The notes beneath the pieces are model-generated. The model was not told the DNA's origin. It made no database searches and saw only the letters and a list, made by a program, of their open reading frames with translations. Below, piece after piece: positions 52,601 through 61,693 of a stretch of 64,000 nt of DNA. A program made the translations under genes and the position numbers. Position 1 is the first letter of the stretch, and each line of letters begins with the position of its first letter. Source of the stretch: Thermanaerothrix daxensis (GTDB lineage Bacteria > Chloroflexota > Anaerolineae > Anaerolineales > Anaerolineaceae); contig NZ_LGKO01000005.1 in the NCBI RefSeq assembly GCF_001306145.1, positions 124,001 through 188,000 of the forward strand, given 5' to 3'.

Positions 52601-53617
52601 TAACGCCAGAGTGAGGCCTGCCAGAACGGGCGTGGCTTCACCGGGTTGTCTCAGGTTGAGCAGTAAACCAGCGGCCCACAGGTAGAGAGCAGGTAGAGTG
52701 AGCAGCATGCTTGCCAGCAGGCCCAGGGCGCGGTTGCGCTGGGGCGCTGTTTCGGCCTGACGGGCCGCTAAAACCAGCAGGGCCGATCCTGCCAGCCCGT
52801 AGATGCCGAGCAATGTAAACAGCACCTGCCAGATGAAAATGGACTGGCGGGCGGAGTTAAACAGGAAAATGCCATCCAATGCCACGGCAGTGCTCAGAGC
52901 CAGGGCATAGCCTCCGCGGCGCAGACGCGAGCTCCATGGGGGTGGGAGCACCGTGTCGGCGACGCTGATCAGGAGGTCGAGCAAGGCTGCAAGCGCCAGG
53001 GCAAAGGTGAGCACCCACACGGGAACCAGGCGATGCGTTTGCCAGAGATCGGTGCTACCAGCCAGGACAAAGCCGAGCGACGCTGTCAGCAGGACCAGTG
53101 CCCGATTGGCGGAGTGATCGGGAAGGCGCAGGCAGACCAACCAGGCCAATGCCACTAACAGGATACCCAGAGCATGGGGAATGTCGTTCAGGCGCACCTG
53201 CCAGCGCCGCGGCCAGGGTTGCAGCACCTGAATCCGGGTGGTGTAATCCCCGCTTGCGCTTTCCACGCTGAGGAAGACTTCCTGGCCAATCTTTTTCCCT
53301 TCCAGGCTGGCCAATAGAGCGCTTCCATGGGGGGTGGCGCGCCCATCCACCCGCAGGATGTGATCGCCGAGTTGTAATTGAGCACGGCTGGGGTTGGCGG
53401 TGTCAGCGGTTGGGTGGAAGGAGGCTCCCACACGCATCCCCGGCAGGACAAGCACACCCAGCGAAGGGCGCGAAAGCCAGGCGTGGCTTGCAAAGGGCAA
53501 GCTAAGCATGATCATGGTCAGGAAGATCAGCCAGAGCAGGAGTGTGGCTCTGATTCCGCGTTGGGCGTGGATACCTGCGAATGGGGCGGAGGGGGTCTGG
53601 ATGTCAGATTCGACCAT
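49604..53617 (-). CDS. Large multi-domain sensor kinase (PDZ, membrane region, four GAF, HisKA)
   Basis: A 1337-residue hybrid sensor. N-terminus: one membrane segment (about residues 24-48), an extracellular PDZ domain (about residues 70-135, LQLGDHILRVDGR), then a multi-helix membrane block (about eight segments, residues 145-420). Four GAF domains follow (about residues 440-1080 in total). The end has HisKA with the His in FVAHELKNPMTSI (about residue 1110) and a HATPase with N (NLVNNAHKY), D, F and G boxes. It probably reads intracellular ligands and membrane signals. It lies behind a NusG/RfaH-like gene; no response regulator is adjacent. Confidence 0.88.
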   Translation of the reverse strand: MVESDIQTPSAPFAGIHAQRGIRATLLLWLIFLTMIMLSLPFASHAWLSRPSLGVLVLPGMRVGASFHPTADTANPSRAQLQLGDHILRVDGRATPHGSALLASLEGKKIGQEVFLSVESASGDYTTRIQVLQPWPRRWQVRLNDIPHALGILLVALAWLVCLRLPDHSANRALVLLTASLGFVLAGSTDLWQTHRLVPVWVLTFALALAALLDLLISVADTVLPPPWSSRLRRGGYALALSTAVALDGIFLFNSARQSIFIWQVLFTLLGIYGLAGSALLVLAARQAETAPQRNRALGLLASMLLTLPALYLWAAGLLLNLRQPGEATPVLAGLTLALPLTAGLNQSRSLITSPNHLLWQVLLYALVGIGYGLIVAGGMTILNTLNLTSRPILTGVLFALVALSLLPIYHGIEKSLDALFLPGEKALQERLNRFIRDLTHAVELPQILSILRTTIQETLQPSLLHIYLYDPLGDQYVATPDASGQPSSDLRFPANSALVHALHQQSGPFYISNPARMPNALYGEQARLALLGARVYYPLKTRTHLSGWIALGFPASGQTYTTRDYTFLSALADQASLAIERAQVIADLNQRVHQMNVLIRVAQGVNVTLALEDIYELIYAQTAQVIPVEAFQLVLHETQSEAMRVVFEVWRDERLSERENRLIPLGSSLEGIVLRQRKPILTGDYTRECRARGILSPQADLYAWVGVPLNTGAETIGVLSVGSQRPDVHYTQEQVNLLQAIADQAAGAIAKARLLNEAERRARQLKTLHDVTQKLSSTLDLEPLLHTILENAVDILACEAGSLLLWDEPSDELVFRVVLGPVAQSLLNQRMPSNRGLAGKTFQTRQPQIVNDVSTSPEWFRLPDEMTGFVTRAVLAVPLVVKERPIGVLEVVNRKDGGNFTPEDAELLSAFAAQAAIAIENARLYTLTDQALAARVEELSVMQRIDRELNATLDLSQAMAITLNWAMRRSRASAGLIGPIDEMGLRPMAWQGIEEEALPAPADLQAALPLTALLASGKAMRRNLDAGTLRLHPESRVQVLLPIRREESVSSLLILESADPDFVPPDVLEFLQRLCDHAAIALANAQLYAAVRAANLAKSEFVSFVAHELKNPMTSIKGYTELLIAGAVGPVSEAQASFLNVIRSNVDRMSTLVSDLNDLSKIEAGRMRLEFAALNLAEIVGEVERSTRRQIEEKQQTFTLHLPPDLPPVWADRTRLIQILVNLVNNAHKYTDPGGQILLGAEQTPNHWDPNGPREVVHIWVQDTGIGIAPADQPKIFQKFFRSEDPKTREVPGSGLGLNITRSLVEMQGGKIWFESEYRKGTTFHFTVPIAEITPA

Positions 53618-53640
53618 GAGGGTGCTCCACCTGAAGAGAG

Positions 53641-54159
53641 TCAGGAGGATTGCGTCGGCTTACGCAACTGGTGCGGGTCAAGTTCCAGAGGCACACGGCG
53701 CTCCCCCAGGAATTTGAGCAAGACACGGACGCGCTCTCTGCCGGGCAGGTGGGCATCAAAAATGGCCTCATACCCTGCAAAGGGACCTGTTTCGATTTGT
53801 ACCTCTTCGCCTTTCCGAAAGGGTTCCGCAGGGGCGTGGGCTTCTGCGCGGTTAAGCCGCTCAAGGTGCGCTTTGAGCGACAAAATCAAGGAATCGGGTA
53901 CAATGGCCGGCTCGCCCCCGAATGAAACCAGGCCGGTGGCAAAGGGCATCCATTGGAAAAGCGAATGGCCGGTTTGTTCCAGATCGGCACGTACGAAAAC
54001 GTAGCCTGGAAAGTAGGCGCGAATGCGACGCGAACGTGGGTTGACCGGCGAGACTCGCAGATGCGGGTAAAACACTTCCAGGCCGCTTTCTTCCATGTAG
54101 CGGGCCAGGCTCTCTTCTCGATGAGGATGGCTATGGACAGCATACCAATGCGGGGGCAT
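53641..54159 (-). CDS. NusG/RfaH-like transcription elongation factor
   Basis: The 172-residue protein has an N-terminal NGN domain (WYAVHSHPHREESLARYM; PGYVFVRAD) and a C-terminal KOW domain (FRKGEEVQIETGPFAGYEAIF). This is the length and style of specialised NusG paralogs like RfaH/LoaP rather than core NusG. Such factors relieve pausing at selected operons. It is immediately before the large kinase gene (gap 23 bases) and may help transcribe this long gene. No ops-like element was identified. Confidence 0.82.
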   Translation of the reverse strand: MPPHWYAVHSHPHREESLARYMEESGLEVFYPHLRVSPVNPRSRRIRAYFPGYVFVRADLEQTGHSLFQWMPFATGLVSFGGEPAIVPDSLILSLKAHLERLNRAEAHAPAEPFRKGEEVQIETGPFAGYEAIFDAHLPGRERVRVLLKFLGERRVPLELDPHQLRKPTQSS

Positions 54160-54254
54160 AAGGCATCTCGCAGGTCAGGAGGTAACCTTATTATAATGAG
54201 ATTCCCTCTGCGCTGGCGGGGGGCTCTGGTTTACAGTTTTCTTAAGTGTGGGGA

Positions 54255-55982
54255 CTAGCCGGCCCCGCTGGCGCCTCCTCCACCACCCCCTGCTCCTACG
54301 CCACCATCGGCCCCGGTGGAGGTGATCACACTGGTTGCGGCGATTGCCCCGAGCAAGTCGTCCATGTTGCCGGCGCCCGCGGGGGTGAGCAGCCAGGAAA
54401 TGGCAGGAGCAAAACCCTGATCGCGAAATGCCTCGGTCCATTGGAGTCCGTTACCAAAAGCCACCGCATAGGGCAGGTAGGCTTCTAACCACTCTCCTTG
54501 CAGCCCGCTGCGTTGCTTGATCAGATTGTCCAGGTAGTGTTTGAAGCCCTTCCAGCGTGCGGCGTGCGTTTCGCCTTGGGGGGTGAGCAACAGCCAGCCA
54601 TAGGTGAAGAGAATCATGCCAATTCCGGCGATCATCAGGCCGCCAGCCAGTCCCAGTGCTAGTGTCCCCACACCGACCAGCGCATCACTGCCCAGGACCA
54701 GGACCAGACCCAGGATTAGCAGGGGAATTTCCAACAAGAAGGTCAGTGTGGTCAGGACATTCAGACGCTGGCGCTCGCTCAAGCGCTGGGCATCCAGGAA
54801 GCCCAGCCCGAGCAGCTCACGGGTCAGGGCCTGCTTGAAGGGGGTGATGAGGCGGGGAAGTTTACCGCCCAGAGTGCTCAGCCGTACCGAGGATTGGAGT
54901 CCCTGGCGGGTGGTAAAAAGTCCCTCGAAGAGCACCTGTTCGTGCTCTTTCAGCCCCCCTGTATCGCGCAGGCGTTGCAGCGCGTAATCACGGCTTTTGA
55001 AGAGCCCTCGCCCTCCGTGGGTAGCTTCCAAGCGTAGCCAGCCCTTTTGAGCCAGGTGAACCAGGGTAGCGGCTACCTGAGCAGGAGTGACTGCTGTGGG
55101 GTTGAGCAGGAAAGCAGCCTGGGCTGGGGCAAGGTTATCAGGCGGGTTGGTGACAATCCCCGGCGGGATGATCACCGTGGGGCGTTGGTGTTGACGGCGG
55201 TACGTCCAGAGGGCCACCAGTGCCGCGAGCCCCACCAGTAATCCCAGCCCAATGGCCCAGGGGGCCATCTGACGGGCCTGTGCTCCGCGTGCCAGCAGCC
55301 GCGCCTGCCAGTCCGGAGGTTGAGCAATCAGGCTGCCGCGGGGGAACAGGATTTCAATGGTGACGCCCTGGTTGGCGGGAATATTGTAAGCGGTGAAGAT
55401 AAGCCCTCCGGGTATCGGGGTGGTTGTGTACTGCGCGCCGCGCAGTTGGGGCCGCTCAGCCGGGGTCAAATGAGCCGGATAGTGCACCGTGATTTGGGCC
55501 TGGCGGATGACGTATTCGTGTTCTTCAGGGATGGCCTGCCAAAAGATCCCTTCGGCATTATCTCGCAGGTGAATGTGTCCGTGGACCTGATATTGCAAGC
55601 CAAGGGTGCGAGTGTCGTCCTGAGTGGGTGGAAAATGCCAGGTGATCTCGATTGGATCGGCGCTTCGTTTGATCTCGACCTGGTTGGGTTGATCTCCTTC
55701 GGGCAGTTGTACCCCATCTAGCGTGGCGCCCTGGATTTCAATCCCTTCCAGTTGGTCCAGGGCCAGTTGACGAAAAGCATAGGTGTAGGGTCCCCCCTCA
55801 AAGCGGAACGTCACCGTTTCTTCAACCTGGATGCGGTTGTTGCTCAGGATTTGGAGTGACACATCGTAGCGCTCGGCAAAATAGGAGCGGGCCGCGGCAT
55901 GGGTGGCCGGCGGGAGTGCCAGCACGAACAGGAGAACCGCCAGGATGACCAGTCCAAATGGAAGTGTTTTGCGTGCGAGCAT
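54255..55982 (-). CDS. DUF2207-domain membrane protein
   Basis: The 575-residue protein has a signal peptide (about residues 1-30), a DUF2207 extracellular domain with repeated strands (about 35-220), a membrane segment (about 240-262), a long cytoplasmic/peripheral region, two further membrane segments (about 425-475) and a very Gly-rich tail (GADGGVGAGGGG). The tail is a common ending of DUF2207 proteins. Function unknown. Start ATG 55982; no partner is clearly linked, but the next minus-strand gene is a CPBP protease only 16 bases upstream. Confidence 0.85.
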   Translation of the reverse strand: MLARKTLPFGLVILAVLLFVLALPPATHAAARSYFAERYDVSLQILSNNRIQVEETVTFRFEGGPYTYAFRQLALDQLEGIEIQGATLDGVQLPEGDQPNQVEIKRSADPIEITWHFPPTQDDTRTLGLQYQVHGHIHLRDNAEGIFWQAIPEEHEYVIRQAQITVHYPAHLTPAERPQLRGAQYTTTPIPGGLIFTAYNIPANQGVTIEILFPRGSLIAQPPDWQARLLARGAQARQMAPWAIGLGLLVGLAALVALWTYRRQHQRPTVIIPPGIVTNPPDNLAPAQAAFLLNPTAVTPAQVAATLVHLAQKGWLRLEATHGGRGLFKSRDYALQRLRDTGGLKEHEQVLFEGLFTTRQGLQSSVRLSTLGGKLPRLITPFKQALTRELLGLGFLDAQRLSERQRLNVLTTLTFLLEIPLLILGLVLVLGSDALVGVGTLALGLAGGLMIAGIGMILFTYGWLLLTPQGETHAARWKGFKHYLDNLIKQRSGLQGEWLEAYLPYAVAFGNGLQWTEAFRDQGFAPAISWLLTPAGAGNMDDLLGAIAATSVITSTGADGGVGAGGGGGGASGAG

Positions 55983-55998
55983 CTCTCCCTCCCCGGAG

Positions 55999-56880
55999 TC
56001 ACAGACCTTCAGCGGGTTGGATGGGGGTGCGTGGCCAGCGGGCGAGCACCCCTAGATAAATAAGGGCCATCAGAATAAAGGCGATTAACCCCACCACGGG
56101 ATCATAAGTGCGCATTTGGATCAGCGCCGGCGAAGGGAGTGCCGAGGCTGGAAAGGTGACCACTAGCGCGGCATAAAAGTTATTGGCCGCATGCATGCCC
56201 AGCGCATATTCCAACCCTCCGCTCTGAAGAGTGGCCCAGGAAAGGACCAGGCCGATGCCAAAGTAGAGCGGCAATGTCAGCCAGGCTCCGTAGGTCTGAA
56301 CTTCAGGATTTAGCCCGTGAAGCAGAGCAAAGATGAGGTTGGGAAGGATCAGTGTGGCCCAAAAGCCCAGGCGCGAGCGCCCGATCCACTGGGTTAGATA
56401 ACCGCGAAAGATCAGTTCCTCGGTGCTGGTCTGGAAGGGAATAAGCAGGGTTGCCAGCAACGCGTATGGCAAAAAGCGCGACCAATCCGCTGCCCAGATG
56501 TAATTGGAAGGATGGATGAGCCATAAAATTAGATCGGTCAATGCGCACAGAAGCAGCCACAAGCCAAAGGAGCGCCAGAGGTAGGCCCAACGTACGCGCC
56601 CCGCAGGGTTGATGAGCGAAAGCAGAGAACGGTGATGAAACAGGCGCAATCCGATGACCAGCCCCAGGAGGCCGCCCAGCGGAAATGGCAGCATGGCGAT
56701 AACCAGCACCAGCAGGGGTGGGAGGGCATTGAGGTCAGTGGTGCCGGTAAGGATCACGGCTACCAGGCTGGCCATCAACGAGACGCTGATGAAGAGCCAG
56801 ATCACCAGGGCCAGAGTGGCGATATATCGCCACGTCTCATGTCGTCCTTCACGGGCGGTAGAGAGATAAGAGGAAACCAT
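55999..56880 (-). CDS. CPBP intramembrane metalloprotease
   Basis: A 293-residue membrane protein with about eight membrane segments. The CPBP/Abi signature is present: TSTEELIFRGYLT (EExxxR, about residues 160-168), then a His in HAANNFYAAL (about residue 230). It is an intramembrane protease, likely processing prenylated or membrane peptides. ATG 56880 follows AAGGAG at 5 bases; the longer frame up to 56952 has no site. It is possibly in one transcript with the DUF2207 gene. Confidence 0.88.
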   Translation of the reverse strand: MVSSYLSTAREGRHETWRYIATLALVIWLFISVSLMASLVAVILTGTTDLNALPPLLVLVIAMLPFPLGGLLGLVIGLRLFHHRSLLSLINPAGRVRWAYLWRSFGLWLLLCALTDLILWLIHPSNYIWAADWSRFLPYALLATLLIPFQTSTEELIFRGYLTQWIGRSRLGFWATLILPNLIFALLHGLNPEVQTYGAWLTLPLYFGIGLVLSWATLQSGGLEYALGMHAANNFYAALVVTFPASALPSPALIQMRTYDPVVGLIAFILMALIYLGVLARWPRTPIQPAEGL

Positions 56881-57003
56881 CTCGACTCCTTTGCGATGCG
56901 GGCTTGGGTTGAGAGCGAATGAAGCGGGTGAGATGATGGGGGTGTGTTTCACCTATTATAATAATCCTGGCAGGTTAACGGCATATCAAAGGGATTTCAA
57001 CAG

Positions 57004-58875
57004 GTGATTAACTCTCCGCTTTCTCTGCTGATCCTGGCGGCACTGGCGGTGCTCTTTGTGCCGGGGGCGATTTGGGTGGTCTGGCGCACCCCTGTCGGTC
57101 AAGATGTACTGGAACAACTGGCTGAAGCCTTGGGGCTCTCAGTAGCATTGACGGCGCTGGGCGGGTTGCTGCTTTTTACCGTACAAACTCCCCTGACCGC
57201 GGGTGATTTACGCGCCGGGTATGCGGCGCTGGCCCTGGTGGCCTTGGGAGGGTTGGGATGGCGCCGTGGGCAGATGGGCAGACGGATTTCACTCCGATCT
57301 GTAATGGGGGGACTGGTGGGTGGGGTTGTGCTGGTGGCGGTGGTACTTTGGCGCTTCTACCAGGCGCGGGGCATGGTTTTCCCGGCCTGGGTGGATTCGG
57401 TTCACCATGCGTTTATCGTGCGTAAAATCCTGGAGGTGGGAGGCATCCCGGCCACTTTGCAACCCGAGATTTCCACCTTCTTCTCGTATCATTACGGCTT
57501 TCACCTGATCACGGCCTGGTTTGCTAGCCTCAGCCATCTGGAAGCGGCGTCAGCCGTATTGTGGTTGGGGCAGGTCCTGAATGCATTGGTGGCGCTTTCG
57601 GTGTATCGGCTTGGCAAGGCGGTATGGGGTGAGCCATTACGCGCCGGGTTGGCGGCGCTCCTGGTGGGGTTTGCCTTTCAAATGCCGGCCTATTACCTGG
57701 CCTGGGGGCGCTACACGCTTCTGACCGGGTTGATCATGTTGCCCCTGGCCATGGCAGCAATACTGGATCTTTTGCGCAATCCCCAATCGGTGGAAGCATT
57801 TATGCGCCTGGGGGTGCTCACGGCAGGCGTGGCACTATCGCATTACACGGCCTTGCTGTTGCTGGCTTTGTTTGGGGGAGCCTTGATCCTGGTCAGAGGC
57901 TGGGGAATTTGGCGGCGTTTGGACCGGGCGGCGCGAATGCAACGGGTCTTGCCGCTGGGAGCGGTGGTGCTAGGGTTGGGGCTGGGGGTTGGGCTGGCGA
58001 TGCCCTGGCTGTGGCGAGTGGCATGGCACCTGGGTGCGCAAGCCACAGTGCGGGTGGTTTCTCCTCTGGATACTTCTCAAATGGGTTATTTCCGTTATAT
58101 TCTGGATTTGCTGGGGCCGCGCCACAATCATATCCTGATGATTGCAGCGGGTATGGCTGGAGTCCATGGGCTGACCCGTGTGCACAGCCGTCTTTTGGCG
58201 GGATGGGGGCTGGTGTTGGCCCTGCTGATGCTGCCATGGGGAGTGCGTCTGGGACCTTTTCGCCCAGACCACATGGCGATTGTGCTTTTTCTGCCCGCGG
58301 CGCTTTGCCTGGCGGACGGTGGGGTGAGTTTTTGGGGCTGGCTGATGGGCCGTGTGCCCGCTCCCCTTTGGCGTCGGGTGGGTTGGGTAGCAGGGGGGCT
58401 GCTGGCGCTGGGGGTATTGGGTTGGGGCGCCTGGTCCACACGCACGGTGACCCATCCGGCTACACAGCTGGCCGATGCAGTGGATAAGATGGCCCTGGAT
58501 TGGGTGCGTGAGAACTTGCCGGAGAACGTGCGTTTCTTTATCAATGTGACCGCATGGCAGGGAGGTACCTATCGGGGTGTGGATGGGGGGTACTGGTTGC
58601 TCCCGTATGCCGGGCGTGCCAGTTTGTTGCCGCCTGTGCTATATGCCTGGGGTGAACCAGTGGCGGCGGCGCACATTAGCCGCTGGGCTGCCCAAGCGGC
58701 GCAGTTAAAGGATTGCGATGCAGCGTTCTGGGCCCTGGTTGAGGAGGCTGAGTTAACCCATGTGTATGTCCGTGAGGGGGTAGGCAGTTTACAACCGACA
58801 GCGCTCAACCAGTGTACGGGGGTGGTGCCGATTTACCGGCGCGCGGGGGTGTACATCTATGCATTGGAGCGGTGA
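57004..58875 (+). CDS. Large GT39-like/DUF6541-type membrane protein
   Basis: The 623-residue protein has about 14 membrane segments and a soluble C-terminal domain (about residues 485-623). The first external loop after segment 4 contains AWVDSVHHAFIVRKI, a pattern seen in GT-C type transferases using polyprenyl-phosphate sugars. No catalytic pair can be confirmed. GTG at 57004 is used. It is flanked on the left by divergent CPBP and on the right by the nuo operon. Function unknown beyond a likely lipid-linked sugar role. Confidence 0.65.
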   Translation: MINSPLSLLILAALAVLFVPGAIWVVWRTPVGQDVLEQLAEALGLSVALTALGGLLLFTVQTPLTAGDLRAGYAALALVALGGLGWRRGQMGRRISLRSVMGGLVGGVVLVAVVLWRFYQARGMVFPAWVDSVHHAFIVRKILEVGGIPATLQPEISTFFSYHYGFHLITAWFASLSHLEAASAVLWLGQVLNALVALSVYRLGKAVWGEPLRAGLAALLVGFAFQMPAYYLAWGRYTLLTGLIMLPLAMAAILDLLRNPQSVEAFMRLGVLTAGVALSHYTALLLLALFGGALILVRGWGIWRRLDRAARMQRVLPLGAVVLGLGLGVGLAMPWLWRVAWHLGAQATVRVVSPLDTSQMGYFRYILDLLGPRHNHILMIAAGMAGVHGLTRVHSRLLAGWGLVLALLMLPWGVRLGPFRPDHMAIVLFLPAALCLADGGVSFWGWLMGRVPAPLWRRVGWVAGGLLALGVLGWGAWSTRTVTHPATQLADAVDKMALDWVRENLPENVRFFINVTAWQGGTYRGVDGGYWLLPYAGRASLLPPVLYAWGEPVAAAHISRWAAQAAQLKDCDAAFWALVEEAELTHVYVREGVGSLQPTALNQCTGVVPIYRRAGVYIYALER

Positions 58876-58929
58876 AATGTCCAGACAAGGCGACTTACGG
58901 GTGATTTTTGTACAATTATTTTGTGAAAA

Positions 58930-58958
58930 TTGCCACCAGACCACACTTGTGATATACT
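58930..58958 (+). promoter_or_regulatory. Promoter of the nuo operon
   Basis: TTGCCA (58930-58935), 17-base spacer, TATACT (58953-58958); start about 58965, with a 45-base leader to nuoA. It lies 54 bases after the stop of the membrane-protein gene. Confidence 0.75.
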
Positions 58959-59009
58959 AGGGCAAGATTGTGCCGGTCAGATAGACATCTTCTGTCGTGA
59001 GGACCGCTC

Positions 59010-59366
59010 ATGCTTCAAGACTATCTCCCCCTATTTGTTATTCTGGTTGTTGGGTTTGCTGTTGCGCTGATTGCCGTTTTGCTGGGGATGCTTTTTGGCC
59101 CCCGGCGGCCAACGCCACGGAAAGCAGCCCCCTATGAATCGGGAATTGTGCCCTATGGACCAGGACGGCGACGAATGTCCATTCGGTTTTATCTCGTAGC
59201 CGTCCTTTTTATTCTCTTTGATGTCGAAGTAGTTTTTGTAATTTTTTGGGCGGCGGCTGCCCGCCAACTTGGGTGGCTGGGCTTTCTGGCGATGCTGGTG
59301 TTCCTGATTGTTTTAGAGGTAGCCCACGTGTATGCGTGGAAGAAAGGAGCGCTGGAATGGGATTAG
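59010..59366 (+). CDS. nuoA: NADH-quinone oxidoreductase subunit A
   Basis: NuoA (118 residues, normal length) has three membrane segments and the conserved loop [34 protein letters not shown]. It is in the membrane arm near the quinone site. First gene of the cluster; the following nuoB overlaps its end by 10 bases. Confidence 0.96.
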   Translation: MLQDYLPLFVILVVGFAVALIAVLLGMLFGPRRPTPRKAAPYESGIVPYGPGRRRMSIRFYLVAVLFILFDVEVVFVIFWAAAARQLGWLGFLAMLVFLIVLEVAHVYAWKKGALEWD

Positions 59367-59839
59367 AGCAAAAAACCGCACAAATGGGGGTGGTTACCAC
59401 CACCCTGGAGCAGATGGTCAACTGGGCGCGCACGCGCTCGATGTGGCCGATGTTGTTTGGGTTGGCCTGCTGTGCCATTGAGATGATGGCAGCGCAGGCT
59501 TCTAGTTACGACTTGAGCCGCTTTGGAATGGAACTGATGCGTGCCAGCCCGCGCCAATCCGACTTAATGATTGTGGCGGGGCGGGTTTCGCGTAAGATGG
59601 CGCCGGTGCTGCGCCTGCTTTACGACCAAATGCCTGAGCCCAAGTGGGTAATTGCCATGGGGGATTGCGCCTCTTGCGGCGGTATTTTCAACAACTACGC
59701 CATTGTGCAGGGCGTAGATGAAGTGGTGCCGGTAGACGTTTACGTGGCGGGTTGTCCCCCGCGTCCTGAGGGACTGATTCACGGCATTCTGACTTTGCAC
59801 GACAAGGTGCAAAGAGAAAAACTGACTAAGTGGGCTTAG
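59357..59839 (+). CDS. nuoB: NADH-quinone oxidoreductase subunit B
   Basis: NuoB (160 residues) holds the last Fe-S cluster N2 next to quinone. The four Cys ligands are visible: LACCAIEM (two), GDCASCGG and [12 protein letters not shown] 59357 overlaps the nuoA end; the longer open frame from 59246 is a shadow of nuoA. Confidence 0.96.
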   Translation: MGLEQKTAQMGVVTTTLEQMVNWARTRSMWPMLFGLACCAIEMMAAQASSYDLSRFGMELMRASPRQSDLMIVAGRVSRKMAPVLRLLYDQMPEPKWVIAMGDCASCGGIFNNYAIVQGVDEVVPVDVYVAGCPPRPEGLIHGILTLHDKVQREKLTKWA

Positions 59840-59924
59840 GGCAAAGCGCCTGGCTCACTGGCTCCCATATACACCCGACCATGGGGGTGCCGGTTTGGAG
59901 AGTTGCGAGGACGAGGTCAAAGCG

Positions 59925-60449
59925 ATGGCAAACACAAACACTGAGGTGTTGGAAGAGGCGGTACGGGTCATCAAAGAGCGTTTTGGCGCCAGTGAACATC
60001 GCTTCCGGGATGAGGTCACGCTGATCATCCCCCCCGAAAACATCATTGAAGCCGCCCAGACGCTTAAGGAGACCTTCGGGTTCAATGTGTTGATTGATGA
60101 GACAGCGGTGGACTACTGGCCCCAGCAAACTCCGCGCTTTCATGTGGTCTATCATCTCTATTCCATGCCCCATAACCTGATATTGCGCTTGCGGGTGCCG
60201 CTCAACGGCAACGCCCCCCACCTGGAAACGATGGAGAGGGTCTTCCCCAACGCCAACTGGAAAGAGCGCGAAATCTGGGACATGTTTGGAATCGTTTTCG
60301 ATGGGCATTCCGATTTACGGCGCATCCTGATGCCCGCGGACTGGCAGGGACATCCCCTGCGTAAAGATTATCCGCTAGGTTACGAGGAAGTGCAGTTCTC
60401 TTTCAACGCGGAAGAGATTGATCGCCGCAAGCCGTATGCCAAGTCTTAA
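59925..60449 (+). CDS. nuoC: NADH-quinone oxidoreductase subunit C
   Basis: NuoC (174 residues) is a peripheral-arm subunit. The family end ERDVWDMFG-like region is seen as KEREIWDMFGIVFDGH, then HPLRKDYPLGYE. ATG 59925 is preferred to TTG 59895. The 85-base gap after nuoB is unusually long for this operon. Confidence 0.92.
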   Translation: MANTNTEVLEEAVRVIKERFGASEHRFRDEVTLIIPPENIIEAAQTLKETFGFNVLIDETAVDYWPQQTPRFHVVYHLYSMPHNLILRLRVPLNGNAPHLETMERVFPNANWKEREIWDMFGIVFDGHSDLRRILMPADWQGHPLRKDYPLGYEEVQFSFNAEEIDRRKPYAKS

Positions 60450-60463
60450 GGGTGGAGCCGGCT

Positions 60464-61693
60464 ATGGTAATGTTACGTGAAGTTTCTGTAGATGAGTTGC
60501 GCCATCTGGTTTCAGAACGCGCGTTGGCGGGCGAGACCATGCTGTTGAACATGGGGCCTCAGCACCCCAGCACGCACGGGGTACTGCGCCTGCTGCTGGA
60601 ACTGGATGGGGAGATTGTGGTGAATTGCATCCCCGATATCGGCTTTCTGCACACGGGCGTTGAGAAGAACATGGAAGCCAAGACCTATCAGAAAGCCGAG
60701 GTGATGACGGATCGGTTGGACTATCTCAACCCCATCGGCAATAATCTGGTTTACTGCCTGGCAGTGGAAAAACTGGTGGGGTTGGACGTGCCGCCACGGG
60801 CGCAGGCCATTCGGGTCATTCTGGCTGAATTGACGCGTATTGCATCGCATTTGCTCTGGCTGGGCACCAGTTCGCTGGATCTGGCGGCCATGTCCACTTT
60901 CCTCTACACCATGCGCGAACGCGAGATGATCCTGGATATCTTCGAAATGTGCTCTGGGCAGCGCATGATGACCACCTACGTCCGCCCGGGCGGGCTGTGG
61001 CGGGATGTGCCGGTGGAGTTTGAGGATGCCGTGCGTCGTGTGCTGGAGATCATGCCGCGGCGCATTGATGAATACGAACGCTTGCTGACCACCAATGAAC
61101 TTTTCCTGGATCGCACGCGTGGTATTGGGGTGATCACGGCTGAGGAATGCATTCAGTGGGGCATCTCGGGGCCGGTGGCGCGCGCTGCGGGCCTCAAGTA
61201 TGACTTGCGCAAAGTGCGCCCCTACAGCGGTTACGAGCAGTATGAATTTGATATTCCAACTCAGCCCGATGGCGATGTGTACTCACGCTACCGCGTGCGT
61301 GTGGAGGAAATGCGTCAATCCTTGCGCATCATCCGACAGGCATTGGATAAACTGCCTTACGGCCCGGTGCGCAGCAACAACCGCAAATTTGTACCGCCCC
61401 CGCGATCCGAACTGGGGGTGAGCATGGAAGCGGTGATCCATCATTTCAAGTTGTGGACCGAGGGATTTGTGGCACCCAAGGAGTCGGTTTATGCGGCCAT
61501 TGAAAGTCCGCGTGGGGAACTGGGTGTCTTCCTGGAAGGGGATGGAGGCCCCAAGCCCTATCGGGTGCACTACGTGACGCCGTCCTTTGCCAACCTGCAA
61601 ATTATGCCTTTGCTGACTCGCAATCACTTTATCGCCGATGTGGTGGGGATCATCGGCAGCATTGACATTGTCTTGGGAGATTGTGATCGGTGA
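60464..61693 (+). CDS. nuoD: NADH-quinone oxidoreductase subunit D
   Basis: NuoD (409 residues, usual length) forms the quinone pocket with NuoB. The MGPQHPSTHGVLRLLLELDGE signature (split here at MLLNMGPQHPSTHG), HTGVEKN and LGTSSLDL are all present. ATG 60464 follows GGAG by six bases; GTG 60452 is the alternative and lies within the site. It ends with TGA overlapping the nuoE GTG. Confidence 0.96.
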   Translation: MVMLREVSVDELRHLVSERALAGETMLLNMGPQHPSTHGVLRLLLELDGEIVVNCIPDIGFLHTGVEKNMEAKTYQKAEVMTDRLDYLNPIGNNLVYCLAVEKLVGLDVPPRAQAIRVILAELTRIASHLLWLGTSSLDLAAMSTFLYTMREREMILDIFEMCSGQRMMTTYVRPGGLWRDVPVEFEDAVRRVLEIMPRRIDEYERLLTTNELFLDRTRGIGVITAEECIQWGISGPVARAAGLKYDLRKVRPYSGYEQYEFDIPTQPDGDVYSRYRVRVEEMRQSLRIIRQALDKLPYGPVRSNNRKFVPPPRSELGVSMEAVIHHFKLWTEGFVAPKESVYAAIESPRGELGVFLEGDGGPKPYRVHYVTPSFANLQIMPLLTRNHFIADVVGIIGSIDIVLGDCDR

